Assembly: GCF_030463565.1 (NCBI RefSeq)
Contig: NC_134644.1
Coordinates: 125,985,388 to 126,049,387 of the forward strand
DNA length: 64,000 bases
Direction: 5' to 3'
From: Pelecanus crispus
Taxonomy: Eukaryota; Chordata; Aves; Pelecaniformes; Pelecanidae
This document shows positions 62,325 to 64,000 of this stretch, one piece after another. The position numbers and the translations under genes were made by a program. Each line of letters starts with the position of its first letter. Positions within the stretch are counted from its first letter, which is position 1. Under the pieces are notes generated by a model, which saw only the letters and a list, made by a program, of their open reading frames with translations, ran no database searches and had not been told where the DNA came from.

Positions 62325-62560
62325 AATTATTAGGAAGAGAGGATGCAAAATAGAAAACACAATCATACCACTGTGTAAATCCATGGATTTACTTTGAATA
62401 CTGCATGCTGGTCCAGTCATCTCAGAAAACACCTATGGGAGGCAGAGAAGCTATCAAGAATGGAAATAAAAATGAGTGGTTTTCATATAATGAAACTAAA
62501 TGTAGTATCAGCAATGGAAGACAGTGGGTGGAAGGTCAGATGTGTGAGGAAAAGGACTAC
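62325..62560 (+). mobile_element. Ancient CR1/L3-like LINE fragment
   Basis: Contains GCAAAATAGAAAACACAATC, TGTAAATCCATGGA and TTGAATACTGCATGCTGGTC in order. These blocks resemble the C-terminal coding region of ancient CR1/L3 elements (the PHLEYC-equivalent segment). It is strongly decayed. Confidence 0.5.
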
Positions 62561-64000
62561 GAGAGAGATTTGCGATGTAACAAGTAGCATATAGAGAAAA
62601 ATAGGGAATGTTTAGTCACAGTTTCTTGCAAGCTGAGAATTTAAAAGGTGTCAAGGGAAATGATCAGGCAATAGAGATAAGACAAATAAAAGCAGGCACT
62701 CTTATTTGTACAGTAAATAATCAAATGGTGCCACTCAGTGCTGTCATATTATGGAAGACAGAAGCATAAATATATCAGAAAATTTATAAGAAAAAAATAA
62801 CAGGGTGTGCTCATCAGTGGTTGCTACAGACACAGGTCTGAATCCTTGACTTTGGAAGTCCCTAAATACTGATTGGCAGAGTTGGAGAATATACAGGGAA
62901 AAGACCATGCCACACATGCCTTGCTGCTTATACTTTCCCCCTAAACATAAGTTACTATGTGCTGTGAGAGATAGGATGAGTTTAATGAACCTTCAATAGG
63001 ATGTGGTAAAGCAGTTTAATTTTATTTTCCTCTCATAAAGTCTGTCTGTTGAATTTTCTTAGAGATCTAGCAGAGGTGAGGGTGTTAAGTGATATGAGAC
63101 AAACATGATTTCTTGCTTTCCAAAAAGCTCATAGGGCACATTTAAAGTCTGGATTTAGTTCTGTATCATGTTTTCTTCTCTGTTTTCCTAGTTACATATT
63201 AAGAAAATTATTTAAGAAAGTAGTATATCTAAATGGAAAAAAAGTAGATTATAAAAGAATGAAAATAGCTTGTTGGATATTTTTAAACTGGAAGTATGCA
63301 TTCTGCACAGCTTTATTTTGTCTTACATCAAAGATGCATAATAAAATTGCATAGGAGGGGCTGATATGGGAGTTGCTTGAGTATTATTCATCAAACATTT
63401 TTTTCATGCACTATCTTTACTAATCCTATGACTCCTTTTCACTCATGTCATGTATCACAACTGAAACTTTTTATATCCATATTCCTTGCATGTAGGAGAA
63501 CAATTAGGTGGAAGTCACTCGAAGAAGAGTTTATTTTAAAAAGTACGAGAGCACCCCCCTAACACATTGGAGAGTTTTGATAATCTGCAAAACAGAGTTG
63601 GATAGGGGTTAGAAAACTCTTTGAAGCTATGAGAAAAATACATAGTAGTCTGAGTTATGGGAAATTCACTAGACAGTTTTGACAAAAAAATGCTAACAGG
63701 TTACAGTAGTAATGAATCATACCATGATAGCAGCTCAAGTATTCTTGGAGACAATACCGGCCAGCTTCCTTTACTAAGGAAAATAATGTAACTGCCATGT
63801 TACATTTACTTTAAAAGCCATGGATCTTAATTTGAGTGGGGACTGAGCACGGAGAAAAGTGGTTTGAGAATGTAATCTTGGAATGAGTGAGCACAGATAG
63901 ATTCAAAACTATGCCACAGTATGCTCAAGTGCAGGGTAGAGAAACATGTTGGTAATAATTAAAGCTTCAGATTTCAGGAGACCAAATTTTGAGGCTGTAA
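62561..64000. other. Intergenic, no gene seen
   Basis: AT-rich sequence to the end of the window; no supported gene, RNA or named repeat. Confidence 0.6.

Noticed and set aside
1-64000. A new defence, toxin or operon-like system
   Set aside because: The window is vertebrate nuclear DNA with one spliced gene and retroelements. Nothing resembles a multi-gene bacterial-type system.

Overview
The window looks like avian nuclear DNA. It carries many CR1 LINEs whose 3' ends are short ATTCTATG-type repeats, a solo LTR of a type common in birds, and a vertebrate desmosomal cadherin gene with a CpG-island promoter. The species cannot be named from the sequence.

The one protein-coding gene I can support is desmocollin-2 (DSC2) on the minus strand, from the start codon at 56300 to the stop at 31644. 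I resolved 17 coding exons, with GT-AG introns and matching phases throughout. The long (a) isoform has 883 residues. A 46-bp alternative exon at 31926-31971 gives the short (b) isoform of 829 residues. The protein has a signal peptide, a propeptide ending in a furin-type site, four cadherin repeats, a membrane-proximal EA domain, one membrane helix and a plakoglobin-binding tail. The repeat 4/EA region is unusual: it lacks the expected DxNDN calcium-linker motif and has extra cysteines.

Layout. 1-710: a retroviral gag-like remnant (minus). 711-8904: intergenic, with two CR1 fragments. 8905-12788: a long plus-strand CR1 interrupted by minus-strand CR1 pieces. 14491-15061: a solo LTR with a 5-bp target duplication. 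19838-20913: CR1 (minus). 25400-28118: an older CR1 (plus). 28119-31643: AT-rich DNA with the DSC2 3' UTR and a 100-bp CR1 tail. 31644-56300: DSC2, with one antisense CR1 in intron 14. 55830-56910: the GC-rich promoter/CpG island, followed by a long pyrimidine tract. 57030-64000: intergenic, with decayed ancient CR1/L3-like remnants near 59.4-60.5 kb and 62.3 kb.

The most interesting signals are three separately truncated CR1 copies that share the same reverse-transcriptase-disabling changes, the degenerate calcium linker and extra cysteines in desmocollin repeat 4, and the precise conservation of the b-isoform exon. I found no tRNA, rRNA, CRISPR array or bacterial-type system.
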